The notes below the pieces were generated by a model, which did no database searches, was not told the DNA's origin, and worked only from the letters and a program-made list of their open reading frames with translations. Shown here piece by piece: positions 42,586 to 56,800 of a stretch of 64,000 bases of DNA; within the stretch, counting starts at the first letter, position 1; every line of letters starts with the position of its first letter. The stretch is from positions 21,017,430 through 21,081,429 of the forward strand of contig NW_025336347.1 in NCBI RefSeq assembly GCF_004798865.1. Direction: 5' to 3'. This stretch comes from Varanus komodoensis. Lineage: Eukaryota; Chordata; Lepidosauria; Squamata; Varanidae. The translations under genes and the position numbers were made by a program.

Positions 42586-45500
42586 GTAATGGGGGCCAGT
42601 GGAAAGGGTTCATGGCATTTCTCCAAATGCTGGATGGGATGATGGGATTTTGGTCCACCAGCTTTTGGAAGGCCGGTTTACAGGAACATGTTTTTCCAGT
42701 AATGGTGTTTGGATTCCAAACTAATGGTCTGCTGAAGAGAAAACATGGTGAATTGAGGGAGGGCAGATTATGAGAGAAAGCCAGCTATCCTCAGTGAAAT
42801 AAATCATAACCCACGGAGGGGTATCTTAGATGGACAGGAATTGGGTAAAATTTATTTATTGGTACAAAGGAAGCTGCCTTGTTTAAGGGTTTTTGATCAC
42901 CTGCTTCCTGATAGGGCATTGACCCAGGGAATTTCAGCATGCAAAGCATGTCTCTGATACGATTAGCACCTATAATGGCCTGCTTTACACATGACGCTAG
43001 CCATGTGGTTTGTTGAAACCTGGCTTGTCACTGTGTCCACACCCATCCATACAAACCCACCGCATGCAGAATTCTTGGTTGACAGCATCTGTCTTGTCCA
43101 GGTTGTGGCTTGTCATGTCTAAGTCCAGAGCCATGAGTTATCCCTGGTTTGTTTATGCCAATGTCTGCTCTGAAACAGAGGCATTCATGAGTAATTCTCA
43201 GAGTTTAGTATTTCATTGTGTTGGATAGGTTAGTTTTGCAGCTGATTTTTATTAGTACAGTGGTACCTCAGCTCACGAACGCCTCAGTTCACGACCAAAT
43301 TGGGTCACGAACAAAAATTTCATTTAAAAATTGACTCAGGTCACGAACTCCGCATTGGGTGGCAACCACGATTGCGGCCGTTTCCCCATCCACCTGAGTG
43401 GGGAGATGGCCACAATTGTGGTGGGGGTGGGGGAGATGGTTGAGATCGCACCCGTCTTTCCTGCATGAGCGCGCCTGTGATTGCGCCCGTCTTTCCTGCA
43501 CGAGTGCAACCGCAGTCTCGGCCATCTCCCCACAGCACGATTGCTCCTCTCTCCCTCCCCCCCGGTGCACTGGGATGACGGGCGCGATTGCAGTCATGCT
43601 GAGGGGGCAGGGAGATGGCCACACTCGGAGTGGGGGTGGGGAGATGGCCGCGGTCTTTGTTGTTCTTTGTCACTTTGCTTCACATTTTTCTGATTAAAAA
43701 AAATAGTTACAGAACGGATTAACCTTATTTACATTGAACCTTATGGGGAAATTTAACTTGGCTCATGACCAATTTGGGTCACAATCAGAGTCCTGGAATG
43801 GATTAAGTTTGTGAGCCAAGGTACCAGTGTAGTTCATTTTGTTTTGAGGTTTATGGTATATGTTTGTTTCCTACTGCGCATAGGAAGTCATATTGAAAAG
43901 CCACCTTAGGAAAAAGATTTCAAATGTTTAGGATAGTGTAAAAACACAGAAAAGCTGGAAACCACCAAGCAGTTGGCAATTGGGGGAGAGGGCGTGGCTA
44001 ACTGTGGAGGCCCAGAAGCCCTGAGTCCGTTCCAGGTTGGCCAGGCTGAGGTTCTGTGCCGAGACTAGTATTATTAGCTAGTCTTGGACTGGCCAAACTG
44101 GTTCAGCAACAATAAAACATGGGCTCAGTTTACTGCTGTCAGGACCCATAAGCCTCTGCATGTGAAGATTTATGTGCATCTAGTACAGGAGGAGGTGTGT
44201 CAGCATCGATCGCCACTGCCTTGCACTTTGTGCCTTGCACTCGTCCGGATGGCCGCAGAGGGAGAGGAAAAGAGCTGGGGTTGACGTGGTTCCATCTTGA
44301 GTTGCACAGTTTGGGGTGGCCCAAAGTTGCCGCCTGGCTGCACAGCTCCTCCTGTTCCTTCTGCTTTGCTATGCAAATGGGCAAATACTGGCATGAAATG
44401 TTGTGCCAGCAAGTGTCCTGCACCCAGAAAGGTGGGCCAGGCGTGATTCACTGGCATCTTGTAGAGGATAAAACACTTCTGTGTAGGTGTACGGGTATTA
44501 TTTGGGATGGCACAAAGCTTACAGTAGGTTGTATAGCCCTCATTCCTCACTTGTCATCTGCAGGCATCACATATTGATAAGTGTTGTGCAAAAATGACAG
44601 TTTCACTCAGAGAGAATTCTTCTGAATCTCCAAGGGAATAGTCCCCCTTCCAGTCATGGAAATATACAGTATGCAACCTCCTTGAAAATAAGGAACTGGA
44701 AACAGTAAATAACTTCAGTATTACCCCAGATTGGTTGGTTGGTTGGTTGCCTGCGTGTGTGGAAAAGAAACCGTAAGCTGAAAATGTGTGTGTCTTTCTC
44801 AGGAACAAATACAGCACTGTTTGAAGACTCTGAAAGAAGAGAGGGACAAGGTTTTAGCCTTTAAATCGAATGCTGCCGTGCCAAGCGAAGATCTGCTGGT
44901 AGGTTTGGCAAGAAATGGAAGGCGGTCGTGTGGGGGACACGTAGCAGCGATGCTCCCTGTGCTTTGTGGGCATGTGGCACTTGCATGGCAGTGGCTTGTC
45001 CTAGAGCACCCGAGCTCCAATTTTGTGGCAGGATTCTCAGGCTAAGGGCAGTGCTTTTTCCTAGAGAAATAGACATAACAGTCTGCAGATTTAGGAAGAG
45101 GCGACCCAGCATGGCCAGTGGCCCAGGGAGAGAGACGTTGTAGTCCATCAGTCCCTGGAGGGGCACCGGCTCCCCACTCCTGCCCTAGAGGAATAGCTGT
45201 TGCCCACGTCCAGCTCACAGACACCATGGCCTGCCAGCAGGTCTGAAATGGCCTGGGCCGGGGTTTGCTGCCCCTGTGGCAACACTCATCTGGAAAGCAT
45301 CTCAGGTCCCCATGGTTTTCTTTTCTTGTTTGTCTCTGTTTGCATCTGTCCAAACCAGAGGGAAGCCGAAGTGGAGAGGCAGAAGCTTTTGTCAGAATTT
45401 CAGCAGCTGCACCAGGTTCTCAAGAAAAAAGAGCAACTTTTGTTGGACCAACTGGAGAAGTTGGAGAAAGAGGTAGAGAAGAGGAAGGAAGACCACGCAA

Positions 45501-48500
45501 ACAATTTTTCTGGGGAGATTTCCCGTCTCAACACCCTAATCAGCGAACTTGAGCAGAAGTGCCAGGAGCCACCAAGTGGGTTGCTCCAGGTAAGTCTGCA
45601 AGAGGCAGCTGCTTCCCCTTTGACTGCACAATTGTCAAGGTTGAGCACTTCCATCAAGGGAAGTTCAAATGGTTCCTCATCACTGTTAACTTTAAAAAAA
45701 ACTGAAGACATTTATTCTACTCTGCATATATAAGATCATGTACTTTTATAATGTTGCTGTGTCACCCAATAGCCAAAGCTCTTTGGGCAGCTTACAAGAT
45801 CCACTTATACATTACAAAAACATAACAAAACCCCCCAAACATTAAAACAACAGAATAAAATGGAAATAAAAGCCATCAGCAGTGTGAAGATGTAAAATGC
45901 ACTAAAAGGCTACAATGTAAGCATCAGCGAGCACCTCTGAGGAGGGCATTCCACAATGGAAGGTGCCATCGCTGAAAAGGCCCTTCGTGTAGCTCCCCAC
46001 CCCACTTCATTTGGCCAGGGAATATGGAGGAGAACCTTGAAGATGCCCTTCGGCCTCTTATGGGAGAAGACTGTTCTTCAGGTACTCTGGGCCCTATCAG
46101 AGCAGGGCTGCAGAAACTTTCTGCGCAAAGGCCAAATTCCATTTTAGGGAATGGGCTGGATTTTACTGGTGGGTGAGACTGAGGGCAAAGGGGTGGAACC
46201 AGCAAACCAGCATATTTTGTGACGGAGTTCTTCTGCCAGTAACTAAGCCTCAGGAGAATTTTCAACTTTTGGAATGGGACTAAACACTTCAGAAGAGCTG
46301 GGAAGCCACCAGATGGCTGGTGATAGAAGGAAAGGGATGTCATCATCTAGGGGAGCCTAGTGGGTCAGATTTGGCTCCCAGCCTGAGGCTCCCCACTTCT
46401 GGTTTAGGACTTCAAAGAAGTTTGCTGGAAACAGACTGGAAGTTGGCCAGTGTGTGTGTGTTTTAAGCTGTAGTTGCATTGTGCAATCAGGTGCCTTTGA
46501 GGGCAGTGTGCAAAGATTCTGAAGGTCAGCGGGGCTGGTTAGGGCTTAGAGATCACTCAGGCACACCATCAGCACTGATTTTTCTGCTGAAAGAAAGAGA
46601 GGATGTTAAGCTAATAATGTAATAGCAACTTCTGAAGAAGGGATTCGAAAGATGTGCATGTTAGACCGAAATGTCTAATCTGTTTGTATTACTCCCCCTT
46701 TTCTCCCCAGGATATTGGAAGTATCTTAAACAGGTACGAGGTTTCTTTTTCTTGCTATTGTTTCTCCATACCTGAGACTCACAAGACCTAGAAGCTGGTG
46801 GCGGGAGGGGCAGTTCTGAAGTCCTGTTTTCCAAGCAAGCCCAGATTTTATTTGTCGCCAGATTGTTTCCATGGAAAATACAAAATGGGCAGGGTGCAGT
46901 CCAGCAGGGATGTCCATAAACCTCTGGACTCTGCGGATTGCAGGCATCCTATGCAGGGCAGGAGGACGGTAGAAATGATCCTCATCTCCGCACTCCTCCT
47001 GGCCTGCAGTTCAGCTAGAGAGGCCTCTCCGGCTATCCCGCTGCTGCGCTTCAGGTGAGGAGGAAAGGAGGCCGGAGTGCTGCCGGTCTGTGTTGGAACC
47101 TGGCAGCCCCAGTCTCCTCCCCTCCCTGACCTGCTCCTCACCTCCTTTACGTCTCCTCTGAGGTTGGACGTGAAACCCCGGAGAAGCAGCCGAGGTGGTT
47201 CCTTGCATGCTGGCTGTGAAGGAAGGGAGGAGGGGTGGATTGTGCCTCCCCCCTCGCAGGGGGTCTCTTTTCTGGGTAGTACTAGGATCTCTGCCCAGCA
47301 GCATGTTTTATTGGACTAACTTAGGTTGATGTCAAACAGCCTCCCCACAACCTGTTTCCCTCCTCAAGTTTTGGATTTCAACTTGCTGGCATAGCCAAAG
47401 ACTGGAAATGCTGGGCATCGGCATTCAAAAGGTTTGGATGGCACCAGGTTGGGGAAAGCTTATGTGGGAATATGCAAGCTTTGGACAGAAATGTATTTCT
47501 TCTACGAGTGCATTACCTTTTGAAGGGTTTCATTGTGCTTGACACTTAAGTTCAGAGAAGGAAAGTTTCCCGCCCTGCCCCCAAGAGCCAAATGCAACCC
47601 CAGAAAGCCCCTCTGGAGGGTTGGGTGACCCTCGTGGGACCAGAGAGGAGAGGAACCACCTCTGAATTGGTTTCAGTTAACTTACCTTAGGATCTAAGCC
47701 ATCAGCTTCTCAAATAAAACCTTATAATCAGGACTCAAGATGCAATATAAAAAGCCTGTCTGCTTATTCTTTCAGCACATTTATGGTTTTTAAAATGTTT
47801 GCTTTAAATAGTTTTCACAAGTAGTTTTAAATCTCGGTGGTTCAAGACCACAGAGGCTTTGTTCCACAGAGGAACTGCTGCTTCTTTCTCTCTCTTTCCC
47901 TCTTCCCTCCCCATTTGTGTGTGTGTGTGTCTGCATGTGTGCGTTTGTGTGTGTACACATATATACATATGTATGCTGAAGAAAAGAATGATGAAGAGTG
48001 CAGCAGTGGAGAAAAAAGTCATGGATTTTATTCAGTATTCATTAATCATGTTGTATTCCTCCCAGTAATCAGCATTCTTTGAGTATTAGCTAAAATTGTG
48101 TTCCATGTTGTAGGTGGGAGTTAAAGTGGGTTCCTGGCCAGGAATGACTGAGACTACGAGTTTAAGCACTTATTATTTATTTGTTTGTTCATTTATTAAA
48201 AGCTTTTCTACCCTGTCCACCACTAGCGTCCTAGGATGGCTTACGATGAAAAGACTGTGGGGCAAATGCAGGCCCATAATCAACAAGTCACCCTCTGCAC
48301 TCGGCTGTGGCCCCATAGCTGTTGGACAGCGGTTTGCTGCCATTTATCACTTATGCAGCGCTTTACAATATGAGGCAAGGATTTTCAGAGTGCAGAATTA
48401 AACTGTGGAATGTTCTGCCACTGGATGGATGGATGGATTTCATTTGTATCCCACTGTTTTTCCAAGGAATTCAAAGTGGCTCACATCATTCCTCCTTTCA

Positions 48501-50801
48501 ATCTTGTCCTTACTACAACAGCCCTTTGAGGCAGGTTGGGCTGTGAGTCTGTGACTGGCCCAAAGTCACCCAGGAAGCTCCATGGCTGGATGGGGCTTCA
48601 ACCTGGATCGCCTGAATCCCAGTCCCGCGCTCTTAACCACTACCCCACACTGGCTCTCAGATATGATGACCACCAGTTTAGATGGCTTTAAAAGCAAACA
48701 GAAAAATCTGTGGAGGAGAAGGCCATCCATGCTCAATAGTCCTGCCTCTGGAAGCCTGTAGAAGCAGTAGGCCTCACAATACTAGTTGCTGGGGAAACAG
48801 GGAGAGAGGGCGACTGCCTTAAGGTCCTGTTTGTGGGCTTTCCACAGGCATCTGGTCAAGCCACCTACTGAAAGGAAACCGTCTCCCAGCACCCAGCTGC
48901 AGACGCATCGGTCAAGGTCTGTGTTTTCTTGGCAGGCCAGTTACACTGTCAAAACCCTTTCTGCATGTCATGCATTTGGCCCCTGCTGAGCACTGACTGA
49001 GCTATAGTTCCAAATTTCAGAAGTCCCTCAACTATATATTGATTGATACACTCTGGGGGGGAAAAAAGGTGCACCGTAAATTGTCATGGATTGGGTTCCA
49101 TTTTGGTTTTGTACTAACAAGAATTAGTAAAGGGAAATCTCAAGTTCCTTTTCCAGTTTTCATTAAATCCAAATATTCTCAATCAAACTTGGCATGAAAA
49201 TACAACCACGTAGGCTTAAACAGTGAGAAAGGCACAAGAGGCCAGCATTTCTTAGCATTCCTTATTATCAAAGTTTTCAGTCTTAAGGGAATGTTAGTTA
49301 AGTCCCATTTTTCTCCAAGGGCTTCTCTACATGAGGATCGAATTACGCTTGACATAGCAGGGCCACCCTCCAAGCCTTCTTTAGATTGGGGAAACAATTA
49401 TCTGGTAATTGCATCATGAAAAGCTCATTAATTTTGGCAATTGTGCTGCATCGCACCATCACCTTTTGGTTGCACAGTGAAAAGTATGGAAAGGCAGAGA
49501 AACTAAAATCCTGGGGGAAACTGTGTAAAAGGGTCTATCTTAAAACCTGTGAAGGATCTAGAAGCAAAAGGCTTTTTCAAGTGGCAGGTTAAAAGTCACA
49601 AGTGGAGAAGTCCAAAACAGGCAGCCGAGCGATAGGGAGCTTCTCAGCTTGTGAGTTGATATGCTCAAAGCACCTGAGCGTATTGATGCACTTCCTGCAA
49701 CATTATCTGTTTTACATGCATTTCAGCTCAGTCTCAGTTCAGAGTTTCCACAAATGGAGAAATAAGGTTAATGTGCATCATTCAGGGTAGATAAGATCCT
49801 GAGGCTGGTTCTAAATCCTGTCTTTGAGAAAACAATCCCCATCTCAAAATTCACTACTTAAAGCGGGGACCTCCAGTGTGGCGCTCAGGAGTGCCGTGGT
49901 GCCTGTACAGGCAAGAGGTGCCCTGCAAGCTGAGAGAGCCTTGCATTTGTTTGCACAGGTGGGGAAAGCTCCTCCTCGCCAGAAATGGCTGGATGGGTGG
50001 GGAAGTCCACCTCCCACCAAGGATTCTTGGGCCAGCTAGCCAGTATTTGGCGGCTGCTCTCCCCATGCAGGTGAATGGAGAACGTGCTCCATTTGTTTCC
50101 ATGGACATGTGAGAATAGGAAGGGGGAAGGAAAGAAGGGACACATTGAAGAAAGGAAAGAGCGGGGAGTCCTGGAGGAAGGGAAGGGCAGAAAGGAAAGA
50201 AAGGATTTGCGGGGGTGAAAAGAGGCAATAAAGAAGTCAAGAGTAGGTAACACGCACACACAGTGCACATTCATGCATGCTCACAAATAGATAAGAGGCA
50301 CTCCTAATGCTTTTGTGGTTTGCCCCTTGCCCCCCCCCCATAGCTCCTAATTCATGGGGTGCCCAGGCATTTTGTTCAAAATGCCAGGTGCTCATGGGCT
50401 CAAGCTGAAAACCTAATTCTATTGTAGTTTTTCTACCTTGTACAGTATTTGCTGCCCATTACACTATCGGTGATTACTGGGTAAGCAGAACTCTTAGTAC
50501 AGCTCTGATGATAAGAAAAAATGCAATAACATTTTGCAAACTAGCATGCTTCAGATAAACATTGACTTGGTTCACCCAACAAGATGGCAGCTGCTGCAAA
50601 CCTGCCTCTTAGAAGCTCCCCTTCGTCCACTGCTCCCTTACCAGCACTCTCCACTCCGTGCTCCTAAAAACTGAGAGGAAAGGACACTGAAGAGTATCCC
50701 AAACATAGTAACAACTTTAAAAATTATTAGTGGCCCTGTGCCTTGTGTGCAGAAGCGAATGCTGCTGCTAGGAAATGTATACAGTTTTCCCCTTAGTTTT
50801 A

Positions 50802-50856
<55 letters not shown>

Positions 50857-53800
50857 CTGCAAGGAACTCAGACTTACCTGATCTTCCTCCTTTCCTTTTT
50901 ACAACAACCCTTTGTGGTAGGTTAAGCTGAGAGTCAGTGACTGACCCGAAGTCACTCTGAACTTCAAGGCCAAGTAGGGGCTAGAATCTGATCTCCCTAT
51001 TTTAGTCCAACACTCTAACCACTATGCGACACAACGTTGCCTTGAAATGTGCCATGTTACCTTCTGTTTTGCTGCTTTGCCATGACATTTGTGCATATTT
51101 GCTGATCTTTCTTCCTGGACTGGAACCCAGAACTCTCTATGACAGCGAGTACCAGAGGCCAGTGGAGGAAAATGACAGACCTAAAGCAGCTTGTGGCCGC
51201 TGGACAGAGTAGCTCTTCCTACTGCAATGAAATGTGAAGCAGCCTTTTTTTGAAAGGGTGTTGATTAGCAAGAGATGCATGAAGTACAGCATGAAATGGT
51301 CAAGGACGATGCCAAAAGGAGGATACTGATATGCTGGACTAAACAGAGGCCAGTGGGTGTTGTGCAAGATTCTCCCCCCCCCCCAATATTGCAAATTATT
51401 TCCTTTCATAAAAGTTCAGAAAATTAATTCCAAGCGTGGGGGGCAGAGCACAATTTCCCTCGGAAGTAGGCAAATCTGGCAGAGCAGCTGCAGAAAGGGG
51501 GCTGACTATGGGATTGAATTCTGTGGCTGTACCATTCTGGGGGATGCTTGTCTGGGGGCTGGGAGGATTGGTGGGGGGGGGGCGAAGGCATGGCAAACCA
51601 GAGGGCTGTATTAGCTGTTAGGTTAGCAAATGGACACCTGACCTATGGCAGTTGACTCAAAGGGTGGCTTAGCATGATATGCAAACCGTGTTACGTTTTA
51701 CTATACATCCTTTGCAAAATAACCCTTCAGCCTGATTGGTGGACATGGGGCAGACTTGCTCCACGTTCTTCCTGCATTTTAGCCAGCCAATCAGTTCTTG
51801 ATAATCTGTTAACCTGAATTCGTTTTGGACCTGCTTGTGTCTTTGTGTGTTTCTTGTTTAATACACTAACTACTTCTGTTTAAATTTCCAAATTCCTACT
51901 TCGGTATCATCAAGCCTTTTCAGTGACTTCTTTTGACATTTTGTAAAAAGACACTGCGCGTTGCTTCAAGGGGGTGGGTTAGCAGTAGCCTTCCCAGCCA
52001 TGTCAGTGCAGCTCAAATGAGGTGCTTCTGGAAATAATCACTTGCACCAGATTTTCTACAAACCATGAGAAACTTTATGTGCATAAAAAGTTCTTCATGG
52101 GGTGTCTCTTTCTTAAAATTTTAGGTGCCGGAGAAGCAGATTTCACCCTCCTACTACACCTGATTCTTCTGAGCTCAAGAAAAAGCTTCAGGAGGTCTCC
52201 TCCGAGAGTGCAACCCTGCAAGCAAAACTGAGGACATTCAGAGGTGCGAAATGTCATCTCTGAGGCTGCCAGGCTGGTGTGACATTGTTCAGGCCGTCAG
52301 GAGGTGGAATCACATGTCACAGCATCCCGTCCGGCAGAGAAGCCGCGTAGGGTGGGATGTTTGCAGAACGAGCCTAGGTGTGCCCCACAGGTGACCGTGC
52401 TCACCACGGGTTGTCTCCTCCACTCCTTCCCGGGTCTTTTGGCAGGTATCCCCAAGGAACCACAGCAGGACGCATTTTATCAGCCTCGTGTCATGAGCGC
52501 AAGCCTTTTTGTGCTTTCCCCTCCTTTCTTCTTTTCAGGAGATCACTTTTTGTGATCTTTGAGTTGACTACTAATGACGGATTCCCATGGTTTTTGAAAG
52601 GGACGTATGTTTTATGTCTGCAAATGCCCCTTTCAAAAAACCCTTGACTAGCCCTGTCAGCAAATCTCATTTAAAAGGAACTGGAGTTTAGACAGCTAAC
52701 TTCTGTGCTCCCATAAAAAGGGTATCTTTTCCACATCCCCAAGCACCAGGAGTCTTGGGAAAGGGTGGAAAAGATGAGACACCTATAGGATCTTTCCACA
52801 AAGCGGCTTATCTGCTGTCCACCTCCTTTTGCAAGTAAAGGTCACTTGCAGCTTTTTGTCAATTTGTCTTTTGACAACTGTCAGAGGAAAGCAGAATAAA
52901 AAATTCTCATAGCTCCCAGCATTCTCTAACTTTGCTATCCTAATGCTTGCTGGGAATTATAGGCCCGTTCCCCCACTAAACACTCATAGGGTAACACCCT
53001 TAATTCCATTTTACTGTCACTGAAATTAGTGGGATTATTTTGTTGTTACTAATTTGTTATATTGATATCAGCAGGATGGATGGATGGATGGGTAGCTTAG
53101 TCTGGATTCAGCCCAATAGCATCACATCTTGTGCCTGATGAATGGAGTGAAGGTCTTGTGAACATAAGGGCCAAATTGCTATAATAATTTGATGCATGCT
53201 CAAAATGTGAGAGGAAGAGCTCATACTCTTCAAACACAGAGACAAATACATGATATTAGACTTGTGCTTGAAGAATTGCCAATTTCCAGGATATTGACAG
53301 TTTTGTATGTATATATGCAATGAATGTCTATATTATCATCACATTTACATCCTGCCTTTTTTATCCCCACCCTTTGGGATAGGGTAGGCTGAGAGCAAGG
53401 AACTCACCCAAAGTTACTCAGTGAGCTGCTTAGCAGAGTGAGGACTAGAACCCTGATCATCCAAGTCCCCAGTCCAACAATATTCTAGTCTCTACAGATA
53501 CACTGATAAATATATTAATTAACAACAGATGATTCCAGGTATGTTTATTCTCTTTCTCTCTTCTTTTAGAGACTCTAACAGAACCAAAGTGGATAAAAGG
53601 TTAGTTTCTACAGAATGTGGATAAGAACAATAAAGGGACTTCCCTAGGCGGCATCTTGGTTTAGACATACTGTCACATTGGGACTTGGTGCCAGGCAAGA
53701 GCAAACCTAGAAGGAACTGGGGGTCAGACTAGATGGCCCAGGAGACCCCTTCTGACTCACTCTGTTTCTGTTTCTATGGTCTCTTGTACGCACCCCTTGT

Positions 53801-56800
53801 GCTGAGCAATTAGTTCCTGATTTTTGGAAAGGGGAAGAAAGGAAGGCACCAATACCAGAGTACAGATGAAGTCTTAAAGGTGCACAAAAAAAGAAAAAAT
53901 GAGGTGCAAATTTAGTCAAACATGTCCTGCAACTTCCAGCAGGCCTCAGCCAGTGTAGCTCAGTGGGGCATGCTGGGAGTTGAAGGCCTTTTTTCTGTCC
54001 AAGCACACAAAGAAGTGTGCCCTAAGGTTTCATGTACCTTTGAGACTTCTTTTCGTGGGGAAGTTAACTACATATCTCTAAAATGTGCTGTGCAGGGTTT
54101 TTTTTGTCAAATTTCTATTATTTTCTCTATAGATCCAACACTAAAACAACAATTATTCAGGACATCGGACATATTGGGTTGACATCTTATTCTTTTTTAC
54201 AGTCAATAAAACCATATTCAGTTCTATGCATAGTCCCGTTTCTCTAACCAATAATAAAAAGTGTTTCAAGTTTGATAGAAGTATGTATCTTCCTTCTCCT
54301 TCAAAGACAAGGTCAATCTGTCCATCTCCACGCAGTTCAAAATTTTTTTTTAAATCAACTCTTCAGTAGGTGGCTCTTCACTTCTCCAGTGTTGGGCAAA
54401 TGCAATCCTTGCCACAGTAATTATATGTAAAGTCACATATATAGCTTGTTTATCGAAGTCATCAGGAATAATACCTAATAGAAAAACTTCAGGTTTAAAT
54501 GTTAAAGGTTTTTGTAGGATTTCCTCAAGCCATCTGTGTATTTTAGCCCAGTATTTTTTGGCCTTAACACAAGTCCACCACATATAATAAAAAGTACCAG
54601 GTTTGTGTTTACATTTCCATCTATTTGACATATTTGGAAACATTTTTGCTAATCTATTTGGCAATAAATACCATCTGTAAAACATTTTATAAAGGTTTTC
54701 TTTATATGACTTTGCTAAGGTTATCTTAATATTTCTTTCCCACAGCTTTTGCCATTTCTATAACTCAATATTATAACCAAAATTTTGTGCCTATATTATC
54801 ATAGTTTCCTTAACTTGTTCATCTTCCATTTTCATATCCAAAAGAAAATTATACAACCTTTTAATCATTTTTTCATCTGATTTTAAAATCATTTCATCAA
54901 ATGCTGTTAGTTCCTTATAAAAAAACCATACATTCTATAGTCTTTAAATATCTCAATTGTATTTGAATATTGTGCCACCAAGAAAGATCAATACCCTGCT
55001 CCTGTAGTTCTTGATTCGGCTTCACTTTTACATCATTATCTAAAATATCATCATATCTCACCCATCTTTATCTGCAAAAATATATTTCGGATCCAATTTT
55101 TCTTTAATATATAAAGCCAAACCTCTTTTCTTTTGATGAGCGGAAGATATAAATAACTTGCCAAGTTTGGATGTTCCAAAAGTTTATGGTGTTGTCTTTT
55201 TATATGTGTTTCTTGTAAACAAATTACATCTAGTTTCAGTTTTTGGAGTTGAGAAAAATACCTTTTCCGTTTAGAGGGTGTGTTTAATCCATTTATATTG
55301 AGAGAAAACAGTTCAGTTCTTCCTTCCATTTTAAGAGCAGTATTTATAAAATATATGTATATCTATTTGTATTTAGCCTTCACGCTTCTACCTCTTCTCT
55401 TTTCTTTGGTTCCAATGACTGTTCGTCCTCTTGTTGGTCTGTAGTTACTATTTCTCCTTCTTCTGAATGGAAAGTTGTTACAGCCAGTGCCTTGCAATTT
55501 TTCCTTCTTTCCTTTTCTTCAGTCCGCTCTTCATCTTCAAATGAAGTTTTAAATTTTTCATAAAATTCTTGGGCTTTGAAAATTGACTCCAGTCTAAGTC
55601 TTGTGGAATTTCAAGTGAAAGATATCCCTTCTGGTATTATCCATCTGAACATAATTATTTTCTTTATCAACTTGGAAGTGAGAAATTGATGCTTCTTCTG
55701 TCCTTCTCTGATTCTCCATGGTATTTGTTTCAGAACAATCACCTCACATTCATCATCAAATTTTAATGGTTTATCATGTGACGCTCTGAGGACGTGGTCT
55801 CTTACAGATCTTTTTGTAAATTTAACATGAACTTCCCTTGGAAGTTTATGCCTTCTAACATAGCTTGAGTTAACTATATAGACCAGGTCTATCTCTTTAT
55901 CATTCTCTTCCTTTTCCAAGTCAAGAGCATCTGCTAACATAGTATTTATTAAGTCACTTAGGTTTTCATTTTTTGCCTCTGGTATATTTTGAAATCTTAG
56001 ATAGTTAGACGCCTTTCCCATCTCCAGTGTAGCAACTGAATCCCATAGAATCTCTTTATCCATCTCTTCAGTTTTCTTATCAATATCATCAGTCTTCTTT
56101 TCCATTTCTTGTATTTTTTGTTCATTTTGTCCTATTTTGGATCAAATATCTGTAAGTTGATTATTCATGTCCGAAAGTCTTTCAGCCACTTTTTGAATGG
56201 CATTTTGAATAAACTCTTGAGATGCTTGCAGTGCTAAGAGTGCCATCTGTAGGTCTTCTTGAAGTTTTTCCAATCCATAGCTTTTGGTTGATGTACTGGG
56301 CTTTGCGACGCAGACCTAGGTGCCGATGATGTTGCATGAGTCTTTTTCATGATGAAAATAAAAAATTTATTCAGACTATTGAAGTGGTCTGTTATGGCAC
56401 TTGTTGTTGTTAGTCACAAAGTCATGTCCGACCCATTGCGACCCAATGGACAACATTCCTCCAGGCCTTCCTGTCCTCCACCATCCCCTGGAGTCCACCT
56501 AAGCTCACGCCCACTGCTTCAGTGACTCCATCCAGCCACCTCATCCTCTGCCGTCCCCTCCTTCTTTTGCCATCTATTGTTCCCAGCATCAGGCTCTTCT
56601 CCAGGGAGACCTTCCTTCTCATTAGGTGGCCAAAGTACTTGAGTTTCATCTTTACTATCTGGCCTTCTAAAGAGCAGTCAGGGTTGATCTCCTCTAGGAC
56701 TGACCGGTTTGATCGCTCGCAGGAGTCTCCTCCAGCACCATACGAAGTGGCAGTGAGGAGTCACAAAAAGATTTTAGGTAGGCTCTGTACCTGTTATAGG

